A DNA stretch of 64,000 nucleotides from Pseudomonas viridiflava (GTDB lineage Bacteria; Pseudomonadota; Gammaproteobacteria; Pseudomonadales; Pseudomonadaceae), in the NCBI RefSeq assembly GCF_900601905.1, contig NZ_UWFA01000449.1, forward strand, positions 124,001 through 188,000. Reading direction: 5' to 3'. Of the stretch, positions 25,082-33,688 are shown piece after piece (position 1 is the stretch's first letter; every line of letters starts with the position of its first letter). The notes under the pieces are model-generated. The model worked only from the letters and a program-made list of their open reading frames with translations. It was not told where the DNA came from and searched no databases. A program made the translations under genes and the position numbers.

Positions 25082-26436
25082 TGGCCAAGCATGTAAGAGG
25101 CCTGCGCTTTCAACCAGCAGGCGGTACTCGGGTCAATCAGATCCCGGCCGGTAAAAAGCAGCGCCTGACGATTGAGCGTCTGGCCAACGACGGGCGCGGC
25201 ATCGCGTTTTTCGAAGGCAAGACCTGGTTCGTGGCCGGTAGCCTGGCGGGTGAAGAAGTCGAAGCCCGGGTGCTCAATGCCCACGGCAAGATCGTTGAAG
25301 CCCGCACTGAACGTGTACTTCAGGGCAGCGCCATGCGTCGCCCGGCGCCCTGTGCGCACTTCGGCCGTTGCGGCGGCTGCAGCGTGCAGCACGTGCCCCA
25401 CAGCGAACAACTTGCCCTTAAACAGCGCATGCTGGCCGAGCAATTGATGCGCGTGGCCGGCGTCGAACCCGAGGAATGGGCCGCACCCTTGACCGGCTCT
25501 GAATTGGCCTACCGCAGACGTGCCAGAGTCGCCGTACGCTGGGACGTCAAGGCCAAGCGGCTGGAGGTGGGTTTCCGCGCAGCCGCCAGTCAGGACATCG
25601 TCGCCATCGAACAATGCCCGGTGCTGGTACAGGCCTTGCAACCGATCATGATGCAGTTGCCCGCCATGCTGAAGAGTTTCAGCAAGCCGCAGGTGCTGGG
25701 GCATGTCGAGTTGTTCAACGGCACGTCCAGCGCTGTGCTGGTGCGACATACTGCGACGTTGGCGGATGTCGACTTAAATACCTTGAAAGCATTTTGCCAT
25801 ACTCATGACGCACAACTATGGTTGCATGGCGAAGGTGACCCGCAGCCGGTGGATCCGGCACAGGGCCTGGGCTATCGACTGGAGCCCTGGAACCTTGAGC
25901 TGGCCTACCGGCCGGGCGACTTCATTCAGGTCAATGCGGCGGTCAATACCGCGATGATCGAGCAGGCTCTGGACTGGCTGGCACCCAAGGCTGATGAGCG
26001 GGTGCTGGATCTGTTTTGCGGGCTTGGCAACTTTGCCCTGCCGCTGGCGAAAGCCGTCAGGCAGGTGGTGGCGGTGGAAGGCGTTGCGACCATGGTCGAG
26101 CGTGCTACCGAGAACGCAATGAGTAATGATCTGCACAACGTGGAATTTTTTCAGGCAGATTTGTCACAGCCGCTGGCGCAGGGGAACTGGGCCGCGCAGG
26201 GCTTTTCTGCGGTGCTCCTGGACCCGCCACGTGATGGCGCTTTGGAGGTGGTACGCAAGCTCAAAGCACTAGGCGCCGGACGGTTGCTCTATGTGTCATG
26301 CAACCCGGCAACTTTGGCTCGCGACACTGTCGAACTGGTCAATCAGGGCTATCGATTAAAACGTGCCGGAATCCTCGATATGTTTCCACAGACGGCGCAT
26401 GTCGAGGCGATGGCTTTATTTGAAGCGAGTAAGTAG
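25081..26436 (+). CDS. rlmD: 23S rRNA (uracil-1939-C5)-methyltransferase RlmD
   Basis: Methylates U1939 of 23S rRNA. It has 451 residues with an N-terminal TRAM domain, an iron-sulfur cluster motif (CAHFGRCGGCSVQH and the later EQCPVL cysteine), and a SAM-dependent methyltransferase domain with VLDLFCGLGNFALPLA, LDPPRDGA and the catalytic cysteine in YVSCNPATLARD. The start shares a base with the cysM stop. Formerly named rumA. Confidence 0.95.
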   Translation: MAKHVRGLRFQPAGGTRVNQIPAGKKQRLTIERLANDGRGIAFFEGKTWFVAGSLAGEEVEARVLNAHGKIVEARTERVLQGSAMRRPAPCAHFGRCGGCSVQHVPHSEQLALKQRMLAEQLMRVAGVEPEEWAAPLTGSELAYRRRARVAVRWDVKAKRLEVGFRAAASQDIVAIEQCPVLVQALQPIMMQLPAMLKSFSKPQVLGHVELFNGTSSAVLVRHTATLADVDLNTLKAFCHTHDAQLWLHGEGDPQPVDPAQGLGYRLEPWNLELAYRPGDFIQVNAAVNTAMIEQALDWLAPKADERVLDLFCGLGNFALPLAKAVRQVVAVEGVATMVERATENAMSNDLHNVEFFQADLSQPLAQGNWAAQGFSAVLLDPPRDGALEVVRKLKALGAGRLLYVSCNPATLARDTVELVNQGYRLKRAGILDMFPQTAHVEAMALFEASK

Positions 26437-26594
26437 GCGGCAGCTCAAGGAATCGGGTTTGCCTACTACAGGGAGTCTCGTTTAATCCGACTGGCCCGCG
26501 GACACCAGCCCTTGCTTGCCCGGCAAGGAGTGTTCGCTCAAGAAGGTCAGCGACTGAAGGCGCTATTCATCGCGCCGTAGGGAAGGTAAGCAAC

Positions 26595-28838
26595 ATGGTA
26601 CAGGTGAGAGCACACCAGCCGATAAACACAGACGGCAGTATCAACCTCGACGCATGGCTTGATCATGTGGTCAGCGTCGACCTCATAGTGGATCGACAGG
26701 CCTTGAAAGAGGCCTGTGAGTTTGTCCGACAGGCCGAGCAGCAGGACAACGCTGCCAAGAACCTCTGGGCCGAAGGCACGTCCAGCTTTCACACCGGGCT
26801 TGAAATCGCCGAGATTCTCGCCGACCTCAAGCTGGATCAGGACTCGCTGATCGCGGCGGTTCTGTACCGTGGCGTACGCGAAGGCAAGATTCCGTTGCCG
26901 GACATCGAACAGCGTTTTGGTGCCACCGTGGCCCGGCTGATTGACGGTGTGCTGCGCATGGCCGCCATCAGCGCCAGCCTCAGCCCGCGTCAATCGCTGG
27001 TGCTGGGCACTCAGGTGCAGGTCGAAAACCTGCGCAAGATGCTGGTGGCCATGGTCGACGATGTGCGCGTTGCCCTGATCAAGCTGGCCGAGCGCACCTG
27101 CGCGATCCGTGCAGTGAAGAACGCCGACGAAGAGAAACGCAATCGCGTGGCCCGGGAAGTCTTCGATATCTATGCGCCGCTGGCTCATCGCCTGGGCATC
27201 GGCCATATCAAGTGGGAGCTGGAGGACCTGTCCTTCCGTTACCTTGAGCCTGAGCAATACAAGCAGATTGCCAAGCTGCTGCATGAGCGGCGGCTGGACC
27301 GCGAGCGTTTCATCAGTGATGTGATGTCGCAGCTGGACAACGAACTGCTGGCCACTGGTGTCAAGGCTGATATCAGCGGCCGGGCCAAACACATCTATTC
27401 CATCTGGCGCAAAATGCAGCGCAAGGGTCTGGAATTCAGCCAGATCTACGACGTTCGCGCCGTACGCGTGCTGGTTCCGGAAATGCGCGACTGCTACACC
27501 GCGCTGGGCATTGTGCATACCTTGTGGCGGCACATTCCCAAGGAGTTTGACGACTACATCGCCAACCCCAAGGAAAACGGCTACCGCTCGCTGCACACGG
27601 CCGTCATCGGACCAGAAGGCAAGGTGCTGGAAGTCCAGATCCGCACCCACGCCATGCACGAAGAGGCCGAACTGGGCGTCTGTGCGCACTGGCGCTACAA
27701 AGGCACCGACGTCAAATCCGGTTCCAATCATTACGAAGAGAAAATTTCCTGGCTGCGTCAGGTGCTGGAATGGCACGAAGAACTGGGCGATATCGGCGGT
27801 CTGGCTGAACAGCTGCGCGTCGATATCGAACCGGATCGGGTTTACGTCTTCACCCCGGACGGCCACGCCATTGACTTGCCCAAAGGCGCTACCCCGCTGG
27901 ACTTCGCTTATCGGGTACACACCGAAATCGGCCACAACTGCCGTGGCGCGAAGATCAACGGCCGTATCGTGCCGCTCAACTACAGCCTGCAGACCGGTGA
28001 GCAGGTCGAGATCATCACCAGCAAGCACGGCACGCCGAGCCGAGACTGGCTGAACTCGAACCTGGGTTACATCACCACCTCTCGGGCGAGGGCGAAGATC
28101 GTCCACTGGTTCAAACTGCAGGCTCGTGACCAGAACGTGGCGGCCGGCAGAACCCTGCTCGAACGTGAACTGGCGCGTCTGGCGCTGCCCGCGGTCGACT
28201 TTGACCGGTTGGCGGAGAAAGCCAATCTCAATTGCGCCGAGGACATGTACGCGGCACTGGGGGCGGGCGATCTGCGTCTGACTCAGTTGGTCAATCTGGC
28301 GCAGCAGCTGGTCGAGCCGGAACGCGGCAACGAGCAGCTGGAGCTGATACCGCGCAAGGCCACCGGTTACAAACCGGGCAAGCGTGGCGATATCCAGATC
28401 CAGGGCGTCGGCAACCTGATGACCCAGATGGCCGGTTGCTGCCAGCCGCTGCCGGGCGACGCCATCGTCGGTTACATCACTCAGGGGCGTGGCGTGAGCA
28501 TTCACCGCCAGGACTGCGCCTCCGTGCTGCAGTTGGGTGGTCGCGAGCCGGAACGGATCATTCAGGTCAGCTGGGGCCCGGTGCCGGTGCTCACCTATCC
28601 GGTGGACATCATCATCCGCGCCTACGACCGTTCGGGTTTGCTGCGTGACGTCTCCCAGGTGCTGCTCAACGAGCGGATCAACGTGCTGGCGGTCAACACC
28701 CGCTCGAACAAGGAAGACAGCACTGCGCTGATGTCCCTGACCATCGAGATTCCGGGGCTGGATGCCTTGGGTCGCTTGCTGGGACGCATATCGCAGTTGC
28801 CGAACATCATTGAGACGCGGCGTAATCGAACGCCTTGA
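26595..28838 (+). CDS. relA: (p)ppGpp synthetase RelA
   Basis: Makes (p)ppGpp on stalled ribosomes with uncharged tRNA. It has 747 residues. The N-terminal hydrolase-like domain is inactive: where SpoT has the catalytic HD pair, RelA here reads AVLYRGVREG (about 88-97). The synthetase domain contains NPKENGYRSLHTAVIGPEG and EVQIRTHAMHEEAE. A TGS domain (about 410-470) and a C-terminal ACT domain (about 668-747) follow. The gene is separated from rlmD by about 160 bp. A strong hairpin lies between it and mazG. Confidence 0.96.
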   Translation: MVQVRAHQPINTDGSINLDAWLDHVVSVDLIVDRQALKEACEFVRQAEQQDNAAKNLWAEGTSSFHTGLEIAEILADLKLDQDSLIAAVLYRGVREGKIPLPDIEQRFGATVARLIDGVLRMAAISASLSPRQSLVLGTQVQVENLRKMLVAMVDDVRVALIKLAERTCAIRAVKNADEEKRNRVAREVFDIYAPLAHRLGIGHIKWELEDLSFRYLEPEQYKQIAKLLHERRLDRERFISDVMSQLDNELLATGVKADISGRAKHIYSIWRKMQRKGLEFSQIYDVRAVRVLVPEMRDCYTALGIVHTLWRHIPKEFDDYIANPKENGYRSLHTAVIGPEGKVLEVQIRTHAMHEEAELGVCAHWRYKGTDVKSGSNHYEEKISWLRQVLEWHEELGDIGGLAEQLRVDIEPDRVYVFTPDGHAIDLPKGATPLDFAYRVHTEIGHNCRGAKINGRIVPLNYSLQTGEQVEIITSKHGTPSRDWLNSNLGYITTSRARAKIVHWFKLQARDQNVAAGRTLLERELARLALPAVDFDRLAEKANLNCAEDMYAALGAGDLRLTQLVNLAQQLVEPERGNEQLELIPRKATGYKPGKRGDIQIQGVGNLMTQMAGCCQPLPGDAIVGYITQGRGVSIHRQDCASVLQLGGREPERIIQVSWGPVPVLTYPVDIIIRAYDRSGLLRDVSQVLLNERINVLAVNTRSNKEDSTALMSLTIEIPGLDALGRLLGRISQLPNIIETRRNRTP

Positions 28839-28856
28839 GGTGACTGTACCGACCGA

Positions 28857-28892
28857 TTCGCGAGCAAGGTGGCGCTCCACCTTGCTCGCGAA
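28857..28892. repeat. Perfect 16-bp hairpin between relA and mazG
   Basis: TTCGCGAGCAAGGTGG, loop CGCT and CCACCTTGCTCGCGAA are a perfect inverted repeat beginning 19 bases after the relA stop. There is no following T-run. It resembles a REP core folded as one continuous stem and may stabilise the relA mRNA end or reduce mazG expression. Confidence 0.85.
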
Positions 28893-28934
28893 GACGGCGG
28901 TTCAAACACTGCAAATCCGGATAAATGAACGCCT

Positions 28935-29768
28935 ATGTATAGCCTCCAAGACCTGCTCCACCTCATGGCCCGCTTGCGTGACCCGCAATACGGTTGCCCG
29001 TGGGATGTGAAGCAGAACTACGCCAGTATCGTGCCGCATACCCTCGAAGAAGCGTATGAAGTAGCCGACGCCATCGAACGTGGTGACTTTGATGACCTCA
29101 AGGGCGAGCTGGGTGATTTGCTGTTCCAGGTCGTTTATTACAGCCAGTTGGCCAAGGAAGAAGGGCGTTTCGAGTTTGACGGGGTGATTGATGGCATCAC
29201 CACCAAGCTCATTCGTCGCCACCCGCATGTTTTCCCCACGGGTGATCTTTACGCGCCCCTGGAAACCCCGCGTCTGAACGATGAGCAGGTCAAGCAGCGC
29301 TGGGATGAAATCAAGAGCCAGGAGCGCGCCAGCAAAAGTGCTGCCCCCGAGCAATTGTCGCTGTTGGACGATGTGCCTGCGGTGCTGCCCGCCCTGTCTC
29401 GTGCCGCCAAATTGCAGAAACGCGCCTCGCAGGTGGGTTTCGACTGGCCCGCTGCGCTACCCGTGGTGGATAACGTACGTGAAGAGCTCGATGAAGTGCT
29501 CGAAGCCATGGCCGATAACGACGCCGAGGGCATTGCCGAGGAAGTGGGTGATCTGTTGTTCGCCGCCGTGAATCTGGCCCGCCACCTCAAGGTTGACCCG
29601 GAAAATGCCTTGCGCGCCGCCAACACTAAATTCGAACGACGCTTCAGATTTATCGAACAGGCATTGCGCCAGACCCAGCGTCCCATGGAAGATTGCACCC
29701 TCGAAGAAATGGACGCTCTCTGGGGCGAAGCCAAACGTCAGGAAAAGAACGCGCCCAGCTGTGGCTGA
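28935..29768 (+). CDS. mazG: Nucleoside triphosphate pyrophosphohydrolase MazG
   Basis: Hydrolyses nucleoside triphosphates to monophosphates; in E. coli it lowers (p)ppGpp effects and is placed next to relA, as here. The 277 residues contain two MazG domains with metal-binding motifs EEAYEVADAIERGD...ELGDLLFQ (domain 1) and EELDEVLEAMADNDAEG...EVGDLLFAAVN (domain 2). The start MYSLQDLLHLMARLRDP is standard. A REP-like hairpin separates it from relA, and DUF2058 follows 24 bp downstream. Confidence 0.93.
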   Translation: MYSLQDLLHLMARLRDPQYGCPWDVKQNYASIVPHTLEEAYEVADAIERGDFDDLKGELGDLLFQVVYYSQLAKEEGRFEFDGVIDGITTKLIRRHPHVFPTGDLYAPLETPRLNDEQVKQRWDEIKSQERASKSAAPEQLSLLDDVPAVLPALSRAAKLQKRASQVGFDWPAALPVVDNVREELDEVLEAMADNDAEGIAEEVGDLLFAAVNLARHLKVDPENALRAANTKFERRFRFIEQALRQTQRPMEDCTLEEMDALWGEAKRQEKNAPSCG

Positions 29769-29792
29769 GCCCGCTGCATAAGTGAGTAGACA

Positions 29793-30335
29793 ATGAGCAT
29801 TTCCCTTCGCGATCAGTTGCTCAAGGCAGGCCTGGTCAACCAGAAGCAGGCCAAGCAGGTCAGCAAAGACAAGCAGAAAGAACAACGTCTGGCCCATAAA
29901 GGCCAGGTGGAAATCGACGACTCGCAAAAGCGTGCCGCCCAGGAAGCCGCCGCCGAGAAGGTCAAGCGCGACCAGGAGCTCAATCGTCAGCAGCAGGAGA
30001 AGGTGGAGCAGAAGGCCCGCGCAGCGCAGATCAAGCAATTGATCGAAAGCTCACGCCTGCCGAAGCTGACCACCGAGGACTACTACAACTTCGTCGACGA
30101 CAAGAAGGTCAAGCGCCTGTCGGTCAACAACCTGATGCGCAGCAAGCTCAGCAATGGCTCGCTGGCCATCGTCACCCACGCAGGTGGCTATGAAGTCATC
30201 CCCCGTGAAGCGGCCCTGAAAATCCAGGAGCGCGACCCACGGCGCATCGTTCTGCTCAGCGAAGAGACCGAAGAAAAGGCCGATGGTGACGATCCATATG
30301 CGGCCTACAAGATCCCTGATGATCTGATGTGGTAA
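29793..30335 (+). CDS. DUF2058 protein
   Basis: A 180-residue, highly charged protein of the DUF2058 family (YaiL-like), with an N-terminal MSISLRDQLLKAGLV and a Lys/Gln/Glu-rich helix (about 18-85) likely to form a coiled coil, and a more compact C-terminal half. Function is unknown; a nucleoprotein link has been proposed for YaiL. It is probably cotranscribed with mazG and ends before a strong terminator. Confidence 0.88.
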   Translation: MSISLRDQLLKAGLVNQKQAKQVSKDKQKEQRLAHKGQVEIDDSQKRAAQEAAAEKVKRDQELNRQQQEKVEQKARAAQIKQLIESSRLPKLTTEDYYNFVDDKKVKRLSVNNLMRSKLSNGSLAIVTHAGGYEVIPREAALKIQERDPRRIVLLSEETEEKADGDDPYAAYKIPDDLMW

Positions 30336-30350
30336 GCCTCTGAACAAACG

Positions 30351-30380
30351 AAACCCGCTGAAAAGCGGGTTTTGTCTTTT
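30351..30380 (+). terminator. Terminator after the DUF2058 gene
   Basis: AACCCGCT, GAAA loop and AGCGGGTT form a stem followed by TTGTCTTTT. Confidence 0.85.
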
Positions 30381-30415
30381 TACGATTCTGTTTTAACGAT
30401 CAGTGCGGCGGCGTC

Positions 30416-30595
30416 TCACTGAGTGCGGCGGTTTTCCTGCTCTTCCAGCTCCATCTTGTAGCGCTGCGCATCCGATTCGATATGAAACATGCCCACCAGT
30501 TGATCCTGCTGGTAGACGTCCCAGATCTGAATGCCATCAGCGATGGTTTCATGGGAGATATGGGCGTCGTCGCGTTCGCTTACTCGTACGGTCAT
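30416..30595 (-). CDS. Small conserved-looking protein, 59 residues
   Basis: An ORF of 59 residues starting MTVRVSERDDAHISHETIAD and ending in a Glu/Arg-rich helix. AGGAG lies seven bases before the ATG at 30595, and codon usage is like that of the neighbours. It has no signal peptide or membrane segment. The IQIWDVYQQDQLVGMFHIES region looks like a small beta sheet. I do not recognise a family. It converges on the terminator of the DUF2058 gene. Confidence 0.7.
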   Translation of the reverse strand: MTVRVSERDDAHISHETIADGIQIWDVYQQDQLVGMFHIESDAQRYKMELEEQENRRTQ

Positions 30596-30787
30596 TTCAA
30601 ACTCCTCACTTGGACTGCGGCGATCTGTCGCAGGCCTCAGTTATAGGATTTGTTAGGAGCCTAAGTAAATAGTTGGTTTTTTTCATGTTGGGTAAAGGGG
30701 GTTGGTGCGGTGCTGTAAGCCTTGATTTATAAGGGGTGCAGCACGGCTGGAGGGTAGATGAAGATTGTTTCATGTGGTCAGCGCGAA

Positions 30788-30865
30788 CCTGTAGGAGCTG
30801 CCGAAGGCTGCGAATTGCAATCTACCTGATACACCGCCTTCGTAGCCTGCGGCAGCTCCTACAGG
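30788..30865. repeat. REP doublet, GCTGCCGCAGGC class
   Basis: Inverted units CCTGTAGGAGCTGCCGAAGG and CCTGCGGCAGCTCCTACAGG. Confidence 0.85.
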
Positions 30866-30876
30866 TATTCCACCCA

Positions 30877-30907
30877 CAAAAAAGCCCCGCTCAATGGCGG
30901 GGCTCTT
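30877..30907 (-). terminator. Terminator after the DUF3108 gene
   Basis: On the minus strand, GAGCCCCGCC and GGCGGGGCT form a stem followed by TTTTTTG. Confidence 0.85.
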
Positions 30908-30924
30908 CAAACGGGGCGGGCTGA

Positions 30925-31638
30925 TCAGCTGCCTTTAACCGCTTTGCCATTCACCGTGCCGTCCAGCAGCATGATGTTGTATTCCTTGCCGTCGGTCTCG
31001 ACCTGTTGCAGGCGAACCAGCAGGTAGTCCCAATCCTTGGCAAACCACAGCACAGTGATGCGCTTGCTTTGCGTCGGGTCGCGGACGCGCTCGACCTTGA
31101 TGGCATCGATCTGACCGGCCTTGGTGGCGACCTTCTCGGCGCCCAGGACGCGGAAGTCGTAAGTATCAACCTCGTCACCGTCGACGACCTGATAGCTCAT
31201 GCTCTTCTTGCCAGCGGCGACGTCGTGCTGCAGCGCCAACTGGTAAGTCGACTTGTCGAGGATGCCGCGATTGAGTGGCAGCTTGACCGCATCGCCGCGA
31301 TCAGTGCCGGTGATGAATTTGTTGGACCAGTCAAACGCCAGGTCAACCTTCTTGGATTTACCCAGGCCACCACGTTCGAAGTTGTAGGTCTGTGGCATCA
31401 GCGTGTCTTTGTCGACCTTCAGCGTACTGATTTCGGTCAGGCTGGCGATCATCATGGAGGCCTTGAAATTCAAGGTCCAGACGCCGTTTGGGCCAGACGT
31501 GAGGCTGCGTTCGGCAGTGCCGCTCATGGGCAGTTGCTTCCAGTCGGCTGTATAGCTGGCGGAGAACGGTTGCAGTTCGGTTGCCTGGACAGCAGGCAAG
31601 GCGAGCAGAGCGAAAGCGAAGAGCAAAGCGCGACGCAT
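30925..31638 (-). CDS. DUF3108 exported protein
   Basis: A 237-residue protein with a signal peptide (MRRALLFAFALLALPAVQA, cleavage about residue 19), so periplasmic. The rest is a beta-rich fold of the DUF3108 family with pattern YTADWKQLPMSGTAERSL and EVDTYDFRVLGAEKV. No catalytic residues are evident. It follows purN by eight bases, and the purM-purN-DUF3108 order is a conserved operon in pseudomonads, though it has no obvious link to purine synthesis. The ORF ends at a strong terminator. Confidence 0.87.
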   Translation of the reverse strand: MRRALLFAFALLALPAVQATELQPFSASYTADWKQLPMSGTAERSLTSGPNGVWTLNFKASMMIASLTEISTLKVDKDTLMPQTYNFERGGLGKSKKVDLAFDWSNKFITGTDRGDAVKLPLNRGILDKSTYQLALQHDVAAGKKSMSYQVVDGDEVDTYDFRVLGAEKVATKAGQIDAIKVERVRDPTQSKRITVLWFAKDWDYLLVRLQQVETDGKEYNIMLLDGTVNGKAVKGS

Positions 31639-31646
31639 AATATCTC

Positions 31647-32297
31647 CTAGGTTCGAATCAAGTGGCCATTGGCGGCGAGTAACTGACCGTCCAATAATGC
31701 GCCTTCTTCGCCAAGGCTCAAGCGGCCTTCAGCGAACCAGCGGATTGCCAGCGGATAAATATGATGTTCCTGGGTATGAACGCGTTGGGCCAGGGTCGTC
31801 GGAGAGTCGTCAGGCTCAACCGAAATGACTGATTGTACGACCAGTGGTCCGCCGTCGAGTTCCTCGGTGACAAAGTGCACACTGCAGCCGTGCTCGGCGT
31901 CGCCAGCCTCCAGCACCCGTTGATGGGTGTGCAAGCCTTTGTAGCGTGGCAGCAGGGAAGGGTGGATGTTCAGCAGGCGACCCTGATAATGCCGTACAAA
32001 ACCGGCAGTGAGGATCCGCATGAAACCGGCGAGCACCACCAGCGTTGGCTGGAAGGCGTCGATCTGTTCGATCAGTGCGGTGTCGAAAGCCTCGCGACCT
32101 TCATAGCCCTTGTGGTCAAGCACGCAGGTTTCGATGCCTGCGTCTTTGGCCCTTTGCAAGCCGAACGCATCGGCGCGGTTGGAAATCACCGCGCGGATGC
32201 GGGCGGGATGGCTCCCGCCCTTGAAGCTGTCGATCATGGCTTGCAGATTACCGCCGGTGCCGGACAGCAGCACCACAACATCGCAGGTTGCAGGCAT
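31647..32297 (-). CDS. purN: Phosphoribosylglycinamide formyltransferase
   Basis: Third step of de novo purine synthesis: formylates GAR with 10-formyl-THF. It has 216 residues; VVLLSGTGGNLQAM is the phosphate-binding start, LAGFMRILTAGFV and the catalytic NIHPSLLPRYKGLHTH (Asn-His pair) follow, and HFVTEELDGGPLVVQ carries the catalytic Asp. The ATG at 32297 overlaps the purM stop (TGATG). Confidence 0.96.
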   Translation of the reverse strand: MPATCDVVVLLSGTGGNLQAMIDSFKGGSHPARIRAVISNRADAFGLQRAKDAGIETCVLDHKGYEGREAFDTALIEQIDAFQPTLVVLAGFMRILTAGFVRHYQGRLLNIHPSLLPRYKGLHTHQRVLEAGDAEHGCSVHFVTEELDGGPLVVQSVISVEPDDSPTTLAQRVHTQEHHIYPLAIRWFAEGRLSLGEEGALLDGQLLAANGHLIRT

Positions 32298-33355
32298 CAG
32301 TGCGCCTTGAGGTTTTTCAGCTCGACTTGCGCAGCGCCTTCGGCAGCGGTGGCAATCTGGCCGATGACCCAAGGCTGCTCGCCTGCTTCACGCAATACGT
32401 TCAGCGCTGCGTCGACGTGCTCCTGAGCGACGCAGATCACCATGCCCACGCCGCAGTTCAGCACGCGGTGCATTTCGTGTTCATCAACGTTGCCTTGCTG
32501 CTGCAACCAGTCGAAGACCGCTGGACGCTGCCAGCTGGCGACATCGACCACCGCCTGAGCGCCGGCTGGCAGCACGCGCGGGATGTTGTCCAGCAAACCG
32601 CCGCCGGTGATGTGGGCCATGGCTTTGACTGCGCCAGTGTCCTTGATCAGCTTGAGCAGTTGTTTGACGTAGATACGGGTCGGCGCCATCAGCAGATCGG
32701 TCAGCGGCTTGCCGTCGAGCTGGATGTTTTCGATATCGGCACCGGCGACTTCGATGATCTTGCGAATCAGCGAGTAACCGTTGGAGTGCGGACCCGAAGA
32801 AGGCAGGGCGAGCAGGGCATCACCGGCAGCGACTTTGGATCCGTCGATGATGTCGGCCTTTTCCACGACACCGACGCAGAAACCGGCCAGGTCGTAGTCT
32901 TCGCCTTCGTACATGCCCGGCATTTCAGCGGTTTCGCCGCCAACCAGCGCGCAACCGGCCAGCTCACAGCCCGCGCCGATACCGGTTACCACATCGACAG
33001 CGGTGTCGACGTTGAGTTTGCCGGTGGCGTAGTAATCCAGAAAGAACAGCGGCTCTGCGCCGCAGACCACCAGATCGTTGACGCACATGGCGACCAGATC
33101 GATGCCGATGGTGTCGTGCTTGTTCAGGTTCAGGGCCAGACGCAGCTTGGTGCCAACGCCGTCGGTGCCGGAGACCAGGACCGGCTGTTTGTAGCCTGCC
33201 GGGATTTCGCAGAGGGCGCCGAAGCCACCCAGGCCGCCCATGACTTCCGGCCGCTTGGTGCGCTTGGCGACGCTCTTGATGCGTTCGACCAATGCTTCAC
33301 CGGCGTCGATGTCTACACCGGCGTCTTTGTAGCTCAGGGAGGGTTGCTTGCTCAT
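32297..33355 (-). CDS. purM: Phosphoribosylformylglycinamidine cyclo-ligase
   Basis: Fifth step of purine synthesis: closes the imidazole ring to give AIR using ATP. It has 352 residues, starting MSKQPSLSYKDAGVDIDAGE. SGTDGVGTKL is the ATP-linked signature, followed by CVNDLVVCGAEPLFFLDYYATG and ALVGGETAEMPGMY. It is transcribed before purN in the same operon. Confidence 0.97.
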   Translation of the reverse strand: MSKQPSLSYKDAGVDIDAGEALVERIKSVAKRTKRPEVMGGLGGFGALCEIPAGYKQPVLVSGTDGVGTKLRLALNLNKHDTIGIDLVAMCVNDLVVCGAEPLFFLDYYATGKLNVDTAVDVVTGIGAGCELAGCALVGGETAEMPGMYEGEDYDLAGFCVGVVEKADIIDGSKVAAGDALLALPSSGPHSNGYSLIRKIIEVAGADIENIQLDGKPLTDLLMAPTRIYVKQLLKLIKDTGAVKAMAHITGGGLLDNIPRVLPAGAQAVVDVASWQRPAVFDWLQQQGNVDEHEMHRVLNCGVGMVICVAQEHVDAALNVLREAGEQPWVIGQIATAAEGAAQVELKNLKAH

Positions 33356-33688
33356 AATCCAGGCCTTTAGGGGGGATTCGGGGGATCGACCGAAACAGCG
33401 GGGCCTCTGAAAAGCTGCATGCAGTTTTCCGGGCCGCCACCATTGCCGTCTGCGAAGGCGCGCGATTTTATCAGGCTTGGGCGGCAGCGGCCATCCTTAG
33501 GCCGACAGGCTGGCCCTCCGGATACAAAATAAACCCGGTAGTGCGACGCTGGCCGGTTCGGCGACGGCTGTATAAGGTGTAGCCTTCGTCTTTATGTGAA
33601 TGATCGACCGTGCGTTGCGGTCTCAATCATGCCAGCCCTTTTGATGCGGCCTCCTTTTCAGCCGCTTTTTTCCGTTCGGGAACTGTCC
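33356..33688. other. Divergent promoter region between purM and the DUF2066 gene
   Basis: About 330 bp with no gene. It must hold the purM promoter and that of the DUF2066 gene. A perfect 10-bp palindrome CTGCATGCAG lies near 33417. No operator was firmly assigned. Confidence 0.4.

Larger units (their letters stand above)
30596..30924. other. Intergenic region with REP and terminator
   Basis: About 330 bp without a gene. It contains the promoter side of the 59-residue gene, a REP doublet (30788-30865) and a terminator for the DUF3108 gene (30877-30907). An A/T-rich stretch at about 30670-30690 has no clear role. Confidence 0.55.

Noticed and set aside
26547..28880. A minus-strand open frame of 777 codons across relA
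   Set aside because: Antisense to relA; no family, no ribosome binding site, and composition typical of frame shadows.
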